Source: an uncultured Flavobacteriales bacterium (GTDB lineage: Bacteria > Bacteroidota > Bacteroidia > Flavobacteriales_D > Crocinitomicaceae). From it: a DNA stretch of 64,000 bases. Location: contig CALJKJ010000017.1 in assembly GCA_937973685.1 (NCBI GenBank), forward strand, positions 71,269 to 135,268. The letters run 5' to 3'. The position numbers were made by a program, and so were the translations under genes. Shown here piece by piece: positions 24,163-31,448 of this stretch. How positions within the stretch are numbered: the stretch's first letter is position 1; each line of letters begins with the position of its first letter. The notes under the pieces are model-generated. The model saw only the letters and a list, made by a program, of their open reading frames with translations. It searched no databases and was not told the origin of the DNA.

Positions 24163-24523
24163 AAAAATATTAATTGTAGATGACGAACCAAACATTGTTT
24201 TGTCGTTAGATTACCTCGTTCGAAAAAAAGGATACACCCCGTATATTGCTCGAAATGGTAGCGAGGCATTAGCAATTGCACAAGCAGAAATCCCTGATTT
24301 GATTTTGTTAGATATTATGATGCCAGATATTGATGGATATGAAGTATGTCAAACATTAAAAAACGACCCGCGATTTAATGACACAAAAATCATCTTCTTA
24401 TCCGCTAAATCGAAAAAAGAAGACATTGAAAAAGGATTACAAATGGGTGCAGATAAGTATTTCACAAAACCATTTAGTACAAAACAGCTATTACAAGAAA
24501 TGGTTGATTTAATGCAAGGCTAA
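24155..24523 (+). CDS. Receiver-only response regulator
   Basis: A 122-aa protein made of a single receiver domain: acidic pair in ILIVDDEPN, phosphoacceptor Asp in LILLDIMMPD, Ser in IIFLSAKS and Lys in KYFTKPF. There is no DNA-binding or enzymatic output domain, so it resembles CheY or Spo0F and must act on another protein or as a phosphate relay. I start at 24155 (MSKKILIVDDE), overlapping the kinase stop by 8 bases; an ATG 16 codons upstream lies deep in the kinase gene and adds non-family sequence. The acetyl-CoA synthetase gene follows after 20 bases. Confidence 0.95.
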   Translation: MSKKILIVDDEPNIVLSLDYLVRKKGYTPYIARNGSEALAIAQAEIPDLILLDIMMPDIDGYEVCQTLKNDPRFNDTKIIFLSAKSKKEDIEKGLQMGADKYFTKPFSTKQLLQEMVDLMQG

Positions 24524-24543
24524 AACGATTAAAACATAAAAAA

Positions 24544-26451
24544 ATGAACAACAATTTAAAAATAAATTCTTTCGAAGACTATCAAGAAAAATATGCATTG
24601 AGTGTCGAAAATCCGGAACAATTTTGGGAAGGAGTTGCCAATGAATTTCAATGGAAAAAGAAATGGGACAAAGTGCTTGAATGGAACTTTACCGAACCGA
24701 ATGTGCAATGGTTTAAAGGTGCTACCTTAAACATCACCGAAAACATGTTGGACAGACATTTGGAAAAACGCGGCAATAAATTAGCATTGATTTGGGAACC
24801 AAACGATCCAAAACAACGATTTGTGCGTTATACTTATCGTGAATTATACGAACAAGTTTGTCAATTTGCGAATGCGTTAAAAGCACAAGGGGTTCAAAAA
24901 GGAGACCGTGTAATTATTTACATGCCAATGATTCCTGAATTATCCATTGCAGTGATGGCTTGTGCACGTATTGGTGCAATTCACTCAGTAGTTTTTGCTG
25001 GTTTTTCATCAAATGCATTGTATGACCGCATGGAAGATGCACAACCAAAAGTGGTCATTACGGCTGATGGATTGAACCGAGGAGCAAAACAAATTCCATT
25101 GAAACGTGTCGTTGACGAAGCATTGGAACACAAAACTTCAGTTGAAAAAGTTATCGTTTTTGATTGTGTTGGCTGGATGCCTACCATGCAAGAAGGAAGA
25201 GATATTTGGTGGTCCGATGCGATTGCTAACCAAGAAAAAAAATGTCCTGCTGAAGAAATGGACGCAGAAGATCCATTGTTTATTTTGTATACTTCTGGGT
25301 CAACAGGAAAACCAAAAGGCGTAGTTCATACGTGTGGAGGTTACATGGTTTACACGGCTTATTCGTTTCAAAATGTCTACCAATACGAAGAAAGTGATGT
25401 TTTCTGGTGTACGGCAGATATTGGGTGGATTACAGGACATTCGTACATCGTTTATGGTCCATTGTTGACTGGAGCAACGACTGTCATGTTTGAAGGAATC
25501 CCAACTTATCCAGATGCAGGTCGTTTCTGGCAAGTAATAGACAAGCACAGCGTCAATCAATTCTTGACAGCTCCGACAGCTATTCGTTCTTTGATGGCTT
25601 ATGGCGAAGATCATGTGTTATCGTATAGTTTGGATTCATTAAAAATATTGGGAACGGTAGGTGAGCCAATCAACGAAGAAGCTTGGAAATGGTATTACTT
25701 GCATGTAGGTAAAGAGCGTTGTCCGGTAGTTGATAATTGGTGGCAAACTGAAACGGGTGGAATCATGATTTCAGGAATTGGAAATTTTTCACCGTTAAAA
25801 CCAACGTACGCGGGCTATCCGTTACCTGGAATTCAACCGTGTTTATTGAATCAAGAGGGGAAAGAAATAACTGCTGCAAATGAAGAAGGATATTTGTGTG
25901 TGAAGTTTCCATGGCCTTCTATGTTGCGCACAACTTGGGGCGATCACGAAAGATGCCGCATCAATTATTTTTCTCATTACGATGGCTATTATTTCACTGG
26001 TGACGGCGCAAAAAGAGACGAAGATGGCATGTACCGTATTATTGGTCGAATAGATGATGTCATCAATGTTTCTGGTCACCGTTTTGGTACTGCAGAAATT
26101 GAGAATGCAATCAACACCAATAAATTGGTCATTGAATCAGCTGTAGTTGGATTTCCACACCCAGTAAAAGGTCAGTCAATTTATGCTTTTGTCGTTTGTG
26201 ATCAAGAAATACCAGAAGAAAACGTCAGTTTTGCTAAAGGTGAGATTATAGAATCGGTTGTTGCTGAAATTGGTAAAATTGCAGTTCCTGAAAAAATACA
26301 ATTTGTTACAGGCTTACCAAAAACACGTTCAGGTAAAATCATGCGCCGTATTTTACGAAAAGTTGCTGAAGGTGACACAACAAATTTAGGAGATACGTCA
26401 ACGTTATTGGATCCGTTAGTGGTCGATGAGATCGTTGCAAACGCTTTGTAA
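24544..26451 (+). CDS. acs: Acetyl-CoA synthetase
   Basis: A 635-aa cytoplasmic AMP-forming ligase converting acetate, ATP and CoA to acetyl-CoA through acetyl-AMP. Motifs are complete: P-loop LYTSGSTGKPKGV near residue 250, adenylate-binding WWQTETGG near residue 400, YFTGDGAKRDEDGMY, hinge IIGRIDDVINVSGHR, and the C-terminal SGKIMRRILRK whose Lys is the usual acetylation control site. Length matches the family. It is last in the porin/symporter-kinase/receiver group, which fits a role in scavenging acetate. A GAAA-tetraloop terminator follows at 26477. Confidence 0.97.
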   Translation: MNNNLKINSFEDYQEKYALSVENPEQFWEGVANEFQWKKKWDKVLEWNFTEPNVQWFKGATLNITENMLDRHLEKRGNKLALIWEPNDPKQRFVRYTYRELYEQVCQFANALKAQGVQKGDRVIIYMPMIPELSIAVMACARIGAIHSVVFAGFSSNALYDRMEDAQPKVVITADGLNRGAKQIPLKRVVDEALEHKTSVEKVIVFDCVGWMPTMQEGRDIWWSDAIANQEKKCPAEEMDAEDPLFILYTSGSTGKPKGVVHTCGGYMVYTAYSFQNVYQYEESDVFWCTADIGWITGHSYIVYGPLLTGATTVMFEGIPTYPDAGRFWQVIDKHSVNQFLTAPTAIRSLMAYGEDHVLSYSLDSLKILGTVGEPINEEAWKWYYLHVGKERCPVVDNWWQTETGGIMISGIGNFSPLKPTYAGYPLPGIQPCLLNQEGKEITAANEEGYLCVKFPWPSMLRTTWGDHERCRINYFSHYDGYYFTGDGAKRDEDGMYRIIGRIDDVINVSGHRFGTAEIENAINTNKLVIESAVVGFPHPVKGQSIYAFVVCDQEIPEENVSFAKGEIIESVVAEIGKIAVPEKIQFVTGLPKTRSGKIMRRILRKVAEGDTTNLGDTSTLLDPLVVDEIVANAL

Positions 26452-26476
26452 TAAAGCATCATAAATAGTTATAATT

Positions 26477-26503
26477 AGCCTGGACGAAAGTCTGGGCTTT
26501 TTT
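26477..26503 (+). terminator. Rho-independent terminator after acs
   Basis: AGCCTGGAC and GTCTGGGCT pair throughout (two G-T wobbles) around a GAAA tetraloop, followed by six T residues. The T-run overlaps the stop codon of the convergent gene ending at 26502. Confidence 0.9.
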
Positions 26504-27671
26504 AATGTGTGGTAAACAAGATGTCAAATTGGTTTTTAATATCAGCTAATACTGCGATTTTGTATGCTGTTGATTTATAAAATTCGGCTTGGTTATTGTT
26601 TCCTTGTAACTTGTAATAGTTAAATAATTGTGCAAAAGGTATCAAATAATTGCCATTTATTGATTGCACATTTCCAATTGAGATATCAGTAGGAAAATAT
26701 TCAATTAGGTAGTCTAACAGCATTTTATGCTCAATATTTTCTTTTAAAATTTCTATTTCATTGATTGGTTGCAAACTGTATTTACGAGCTAATCCAATTA
26801 AATAATTGTTTTTGATTGAATTGGTATATTCATTTGACACGGTTAACGAAGTATACACAGGCCTATTATTTTTATTAGAAACAAGGTGTTCTATAATTGT
26901 TTGTTGAAAATGTTGAAATGTTTGTTCGTTTAACAAAGGATCATAGTTCAAACTATCGATTCCTAATTCATTAAAAATTCTGTTTCTATAAGATTTTATG
27001 AGAAGTAAGTTAAGATTGATCAACTGAACATCGTTTCGTATAGCTTTTCTTTGTGCTAATAATATCGCTTCGGTGTCTTTATCTCCCTCGGTGAGTATTA
27101 GTGCATTGTTATCTAATCCAATTAATACATTGTATGCATAATTGAGTAATCCAGGTGAATAATCTCCTGTTGTATTATATTTTTCAATGAATTCATTCCG
27201 TTTTTTTAAATTTCCATTTATTTCATAATAAATTATCAAGCTCAAAATTGGTTCCGGATTATTTGGCATAAGTTGAAATGCCCTTTCAAGGTGATTGAAT
27301 TGACTTGGATTATTGTTGCTATTTAACCATTTCACATAATGGTATTCATATGAATCGGGAACATAAACTTCCATTTTGTTGACAATTAATTGCAAACGTT
27401 CGAAACGATTTATTCCTTTAGAATGTTGTGAATTATCCTCTTCTCCTTTGATATAAGCATTTCTGCTTGCTCGATAGAAATTATACCAAGCATCAGGATT
27501 AGTCGGATTTTTTTCAGTTTCAATTTTCCAAAGTTCAAGTTGATATAAATAATAAGAATTCGGCTTTAAAACTTTGTTTTTACCATAGATTTTTTCAGCA
27601 ACTTGAGCATTACTGGGTGTTAAGTTCCAACATAAAATTAGTAAATAAACAACAAGGTTTTTTAATGACAT
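26502..27671 (-). CDS. Exported tetratricopeptide-like protein of unknown function
   Basis: A 389-aa protein with a signal peptide ending in SNAQ. The mature part is helical and repeat-like: NPTNPDAWYNFYRASRNAY near residue 58, FNHLERAFQLMPNNPEPILS near residue 125 and LFNYYKLQGNNNQAEFYKST near residue 350 look like divergent TPR or Sel1-type repeats. It is richer in AT and Asn than the genes beside it. No enzymatic motif is visible. It is a single minus-strand gene with no partner: acs converges on it downstream and a terminator for the transporter operon lies upstream. It resembles secreted TPR proteins of flavobacteria but I cannot name a family. Confidence 0.65.
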   Translation of the reverse strand: MSLKNLVVYLLILCWNLTPSNAQVAEKIYGKNKVLKPNSYYLYQLELWKIETEKNPTNPDAWYNFYRASRNAYIKGEEDNSQHSKGINRFERLQLIVNKMEVYVPDSYEYHYVKWLNSNNNPSQFNHLERAFQLMPNNPEPILSLIIYYEINGNLKKRNEFIEKYNTTGDYSPGLLNYAYNVLIGLDNNALILTEGDKDTEAILLAQRKAIRNDVQLINLNLLLIKSYRNRIFNELGIDSLNYDPLLNEQTFQHFQQTIIEHLVSNKNNRPVYTSLTVSNEYTNSIKNNYLIGLARKYSLQPINEIEILKENIEHKMLLDYLIEYFPTDISIGNVQSINGNYLIPFAQLFNYYKLQGNNNQAEFYKSTAYKIAVLADIKNQFDILFTTH

Positions 27672-27724
27672 TTTAATGCTTTTTTTTTATGAAAAATAAC
27701 AATTAAAAACTATTCAGTTGTTAT

Positions 27725-27757
27725 GAAAAAAAAAAACCGCCTCAAATGAGACGGTTT
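27725..27757 (-). terminator. Terminator of the MFS transporter operon
   Basis: AAACCGCCTC and GAGACGGTTT form a stem with one mismatch and an AAAT loop. The A-run on its left is a T-run on the minus strand, placed 23 bases past the stop of the 72-aa gene. Confidence 0.85.
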
Positions 27758-27779
27758 CTTTTTTCAACTAAACTATCAA

Positions 27780-27998
27780 CTAATCGTCGTATTCACCAGT
27801 TAAGGCATAATAGCCAAATACTGCTAATCCTAAAACGATCAAAGGAGTCAAAACAAACAAGATGATAATTCCGAAAACTAAATCGTCTTGTTTTCCTGTT
27901 GCAAATTTTGGAAGTCCAAATTCAACAACACAGAAATATGCTGCTAAAGCGGCTAGTAATAACCAAAATACGCCTAAAATTCTTCTAACTGTTTTCAT
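27780..27998 (-). CDS. Small two-helix membrane protein paired with an MFS transporter
   Basis: A 72-aa protein with two predicted membrane helices (ILGVFWLLLAALAAYFCVV and a second in IIILFVLTPLIVLGLAVFGY) joined by a short charged loop (LPKFATGKQDD), and an acidic end GEYDD. It follows the MFS transporter after 30 bases and is followed by their shared terminator, so it is the second gene of a two-gene operon. I believe small proteins of this type accompany MHS-type transporters in other flavobacteria; it may be a subunit or stabiliser. Its function is not established from sequence. Confidence 0.75.
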   Translation of the reverse strand: MKTVRRILGVFWLLLAALAAYFCVVEFGLPKFATGKQDDLVFGIIILFVLTPLIVLGLAVFGYYALTGEYDD

Positions 27999-28028
27999 GT
28001 TTTTCTATTTTTAAATTTTATAAAAGCA

Positions 28029-29576
28029 TTAATCTTGGTGTCTGTGTTTCTTTTCATTAATGTAAATGAGTCCGATGACAAAACTTACACTGGCAATAAT
28101 GATTGGATACCACAATCCGTTCAAATAAAATTCTGCTTGACCATTGTCTTTTGCATTTGTAACTAAGTATGTTGCAATAGCAGGTAAAAGTCCACCAAAG
28201 ATACCGTTACCAATGTGATACGGCAAAGACATTGAGGTATAGCGAATTTGTACTGGGAATAATTCCACCAAGAAGGCAGCAATTGGTCCATATACCATCG
28301 TTACGAAAATAACTTGAATCCAAACCAAGAATCCAATCCAACGGTTATCAGCAGCTGTTGTGAAAACAGCTGTTTTCTTGTCAATTTTTGCTTTTTTAGT
28401 TGTTGCATCAATGATACGTTCACGCTTGTTGTTTAAATGTACTTTTTCTTCAACGGTCATTGTCGTTCCATCTTCGTATGCCGTATTTGTTACGTAAACA
28501 GAATCTATTCCATCACCGGCTTTGTTTGGTGTTTCACTTTTCTCGATAGTTCTTTCAGCTGTTTTTTCTGTTTTTGTTGAAATATCTGTCGTTGCGTACA
28601 TCGATTTATATATCGGGCGATACAATAAGATTGCTAACAACATCCCTGTAAGCATGATTTTTTTACGACCAATTTTATCAGATAACCAACCAAATACAAC
28701 AAAGAACGGAGTACCTAATAACAAGGTGATTCCTAATAAGGTATCAACTTGATTGGAATCGATGTTCATGACAGTTTTCATGAAACTCATTGCATAGAAC
28801 TGTCCTGTGTACCAAACTACACCTTGTCCCATTGCAACACCAAACAATGCTAACAAGACAAATTTGAAGTTATAGCGGTTTCCGAAACTTTCTTTCAATG
28901 GGTTTTTAGAAACTTTTCCTTCGTCTTTAGCTTTTTGGAAAACTGGTGATTCGTGCATTTTTTTACGAATCAAGTACGATACTGCAACCATCAAGATAGA
29001 GACCCAGAACGGTACACGCCATCCCCAAGCATCAAAATCTTCTTTTGATAACATTGTTTTCGTTAATAAGATGACCATCAAAGAAACAAATAAACCTACT
29101 GTTGCAGTTGTTTGAATCCAAGACGTCCAGTAACCACGTTGGTTTGACGGTGCGTGTTCAGCCACGTAAGTTGCAGCTCCTCCGTATTCACCTCCCAAGG
29201 CAAGACCTTGCAATAAACGAAGTAATAAAACGAGGATTGGTGCAAAAACACCGATTGTTTCGTATGAAGGGATACAACCAATTAAGAAAGTTGCTCCACC
29301 CATTAACAATAATGTGACCATGAACGTATATTTCCGTCCAATTAAATCACCGAGTCGTCCAAAGAATAATGCACCAAATGGTCGAACAACAAATCCAGCA
29401 GCGAATGTTGCTAGAGTAGATAAAAATGCTGCAACTGGGTTGTCAGCGGGAAAGAATTTAGTTGAGATTACAACGGCTAAACTTCCGAAGATGTAGAAGT
29501 CGTACCACTCGATTAACGTCCCAACAGACGAGGCAGAGATTACTTTCCAAATGCCTTTTGTTGATTTTTCACTCAT
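28029..29576 (-). CDS. MFS transporter, metabolite:H+ symporter (ProP/KgtP-like) type with periplasmic insert
   Basis: A 515-aa inner-membrane protein of the major facilitator superfamily. The first half shows LIEWYDFYIFG (helix 1, typical of the MHS family of organic-acid and osmolyte symporters), motif A GRLGDLIGRKYTF, and LLRLLQGLALGGEYGGAATY. The second motif A is WLSDKIGRKKIM. Between the helix after it and GFLVWIQVIFVTMVYGP is a hydrophilic insert of about 85 residues (roughly 325-410), rich in Lys, Thr and Glu. From topology the insert is in the periplasm, an unusual feature for the superfamily. Likely substrates are dicarboxylates, proline/betaine or similar. A DNA-binding protein gene lies 155 bases upstream on the same strand. 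Confidence 0.88.
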   Translation of the reverse strand: MSEKSTKGIWKVISASSVGTLIEWYDFYIFGSLAVVISTKFFPADNPVAAFLSTLATFAAGFVVRPFGALFFGRLGDLIGRKYTFMVTLLLMGGATFLIGCIPSYETIGVFAPILVLLLRLLQGLALGGEYGGAATYVAEHAPSNQRGYWTSWIQTTATVGLFVSLMVILLTKTMLSKEDFDAWGWRVPFWVSILMVAVSYLIRKKMHESPVFQKAKDEGKVSKNPLKESFGNRYNFKFVLLALFGVAMGQGVVWYTGQFYAMSFMKTVMNIDSNQVDTLLGITLLLGTPFFVVFGWLSDKIGRKKIMLTGMLLAILLYRPIYKSMYATTDISTKTEKTAERTIEKSETPNKAGDGIDSVYVTNTAYEDGTTMTVEEKVHLNNKRERIIDATTKKAKIDKKTAVFTTAADNRWIGFLVWIQVIFVTMVYGPIAAFLVELFPVQIRYTSMSLPYHIGNGIFGGLLPAIATYLVTNAKDNGQAEFYLNGLWYPIIIASVSFVIGLIYINEKKHRHQD

Positions 29577-29731
29577 GTTTTCACGTAATAATAGTTAAAC
29601 TTTAATTTGTTTTAGCCTGATTCACTAACAGTTATGCGGTTGGACACAACCCTGCGTGTTTCATACTTCCAATATTCCGAAAAACAACTTTAATACGTAT
29701 AAAGTGATATATCTTTTTGTTAATTATATAG

Positions 29732-30151
29732 TTAGTCTTTGAATCGTTGCCATTTGATGAGCATAAACTTGTCACCTAGCTCCGTAATGATCATGCCTGC
29801 TCCAGCTAATTGTTCTTTGTTCTTCAAATACTCAACTAGCTCATTATGAGAAATGATTCGGTAAGTTGGGTGATGATTTTCGTCATTTATCCGCTTGATT
29901 TTATAATGCTTTACCCAATTGGAAACAGTAACGTGAGACACGCCTAAAATACGCTCAATCTCGCGGTAACTCAAGCCTTCCAAAAAAAGTTGAAGCGCTT
30001 TGGTGATGTAGTAATCGTCAATTTTTTTTCCCAATTTATCCACGGTGAAGTTATACTTGCATTGCTTGCATGTATACCGTTGGCGCTCGTTTACAATTCC
30101 ACTTTTGATGATTTTAGTATGACGGCATTTGGGACAGCTTTCTATTTTCAT
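29732..30151 (-). CDS. IS1 InsA-like zinc-ribbon helix-turn-helix protein, probably a domesticated regulator
   Basis: A 139-aa protein. Residues 1-35 form a zinc ribbon with cysteines at 6, 9, 28 and 31 (CPKC...CKQC), as at the N-terminus of IS1 InsA and related transposases. Residues 45-80 hold a helix-turn-helix (GLSYREIERILGVSHVTVSN). The C-terminal 60 residues (YRIISHNELVEYLKN, ITELGDKFMLIKWQRF) are not transposase-like. There is no second transposase frame, no terminal inverted repeat and no visible target duplication, so this is not an intact insertion sequence. It precedes the MFS operon on the same strand and could regulate it; that is inference. Confidence 0.75.
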   Translation of the reverse strand: MKIESCPKCRHTKIIKSGIVNERQRYTCKQCKYNFTVDKLGKKIDDYYITKALQLFLEGLSYREIERILGVSHVTVSNWVKHYKIKRINDENHHPTYRIISHNELVEYLKNKEQLAGAGMIITELGDKFMLIKWQRFKD

Positions 30152-30244
30152 CAGACGTACTATTTAATTTTTGCATAAATATATTATTTTAGCAATAAAT
30201 ACACAAAAAAAAAGTTTAATTATTTGAGTCGTCAAAAAAAATAG

Positions 30245-30276
30245 ACAAAAAAAAGCCAACAGAAAATACTGTTGGC
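30245..30276 (-). terminator. Terminator after the DUF1801 gene
   Basis: GCCAACAG and CTGTTGGC form a perfect 8-bp stem with a 6-base loop. The adjoining A-run on the left supplies a T-run on the minus strand, 23 bases past the stop of the 152-aa gene. Confidence 0.9.
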
Positions 30277-30298
30277 CATGCATGACATGTATTATTAG

Positions 30299-30757
30299 TT
30301 ATTTCTTTTTATATAGTTTTTCGTATGTTTCTATCCAAGATGCAACAGTTATTTTTTGCATTAATTCACCAATCAATTCATATGGAATATCGCCTACTTT
30401 TTTAAAGCGAATACAAGACTTTCCCATGTCTAATTTGGATGAAACAGTTGCTTTGTATTTTTCAGTAAACCAATTTAACAATTCTGGGTCGGCATAAAGC
30501 CCCATGTGGTACAAAGCGATAAAGTTTTTTTGCGAGGCCAAACTAACAAACGGAAGTGGCTGTTTTGGGTCGCAATGATAACCAGCGGGATAAATTGTGT
30601 GTGGGACAAAATACAAAATCATTCCATAACCAATGCCAGCTTCAAAGCCAACTGGGAGTGACGAAGTAATTGTGTCATGTAATTGTTTCATGGCGTCCTT
30701 TCTATCTTCGGGACAGTTTGCAATGATTTCTGCAGGAGTGTTACCTTCGTTTTTCAT
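30299..30757 (-). CDS. DUF1801 domain protein (YdhG-like)
   Basis: A 152-aa cytoplasmic protein of the DUF1801 fold, related to YdhG and to frataxin-like iron chaperones of Bacillus by fold. Visible family features: a helical N-terminus (CPEDRKDAMKQLHDTI), GFEAGIGYGMILYFVPH, LPFVSLASQKNFIALYHMG near residue 88, and MGKSCIRFKKVGDIPYELI near residue 112. The biochemical role is not established. It starts 3 bases after the rsmG stop, so it is probably the second gene of that transcript, and it is followed by a terminator. Confidence 0.85.
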   Translation of the reverse strand: MKNEGNTPAEIIANCPEDRKDAMKQLHDTITSSLPVGFEAGIGYGMILYFVPHTIYPAGYHCDPKQPLPFVSLASQKNFIALYHMGLYADPELLNWFTEKYKATVSSKLDMGKSCIRFKKVGDIPYELIGELMQKITVASWIETYEKLYKKK

Positions 30758-30760
30758 GCA

Positions 30761-31387
30761 TTATTTGTTTAGTTTGACATAAACGACTGCTTTCGTTTCA
30801 AAAAATGCTTCTTTGAAATATGTTTTCAACGCGTGAATTACAAAATGTTGTTTTACAGGTTCCATTTCTTCCACCAAATCACCTCCCTTTAAATACAATA
30901 CACCATTTGGTAAAGGATTGTTATTACGTGCTTTAATTTTTCCTTTCGTCCACGTTAAAAATGCAGGCATTGCTGTTACGGCTCTACTGACAATGAAATC
31001 AAATTCTTCCTTTATCTCTTCAGCGCGGGCATGAGTTGCACGAACATTTTTCAATGACAATGCTTGAGCGACTTCGTTGACAACTTTGATTTTTTTTCCA
31101 ATCGAATCGACTAGGTGAAAATGCACTTCGGGAAAAAGAATTGCTAACGGAATACCTGGAAAACCTCCACCAGTTCCAATGTCTAATACAGAAGATCCAG
31201 CTGTAAATTCCATGATTTTGGCAATTCCCAATGAATGCAATACATGTCGTTCATAGAACTCATCCATATCTTTTCTGGAAATCACATTTATTTGTGCATT
31301 CCATTCCTCGTATAATTGTTTTAAACGTTCAAATTTATCGAGTTGATCTGCTGATAAATTGGGGAAATAGCGTTGTAATTCGTTCAT
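30761..31387 (-). CDS. rsmG: 16S rRNA (guanine527-N7)-methyltransferase RsmG
   Basis: A 208-aa cytoplasmic SAM-dependent enzyme that methylates N7 of G527 in 16S rRNA (also called GidB). It has the family N-terminus (ERLKQLYEEWNAQINVISRK, residues 22-41), motif I SVLDIGTGGGFPGIPLAI near residue 65, motif II HLVDSIGKK, and FIVSRAVTAMPAFLTW near residue 130. Length is normal. It starts 61 bases after purL on the same strand with a terminator in between, and leads into the DUF1801 gene. Confidence 0.96.
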   Translation of the reverse strand: MNELQRYFPNLSADQLDKFERLKQLYEEWNAQINVISRKDMDEFYERHVLHSLGIAKIMEFTAGSSVLDIGTGGGFPGIPLAILFPEVHFHLVDSIGKKIKVVNEVAQALSLKNVRATHARAEEIKEEFDFIVSRAVTAMPAFLTWTKGKIKARNNNPLPNGVLYLKGGDLVEEMEPVKQHFVIHALKTYFKEAFFETKAVVYVKLNK

Positions 31388-31395
31388 GTTTTTCC

Positions 31396-31428
31396 AAAAA
31401 AAATCCGACGCAAAAGATTACGTCGGAT
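31396..31428 (-). terminator. Terminator of purL
   Basis: ATCCGACG and CGTCGGAT form a perfect 8-bp stem with a 10-base loop. The A-run to the left acts as a T-run on the minus strand; the hairpin begins 21 bases past the purL stop. Confidence 0.9.
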
Positions 31429-31448
31429 AAATTTACAGTTTATTTTGA

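Noticed and set aside
29732..30151. Intact IS1-family insertion sequence
   Set aside because: Only the InsA-like DNA-binding part is present, with a different C-terminus, no InsB frame and no terminal inverted repeats.
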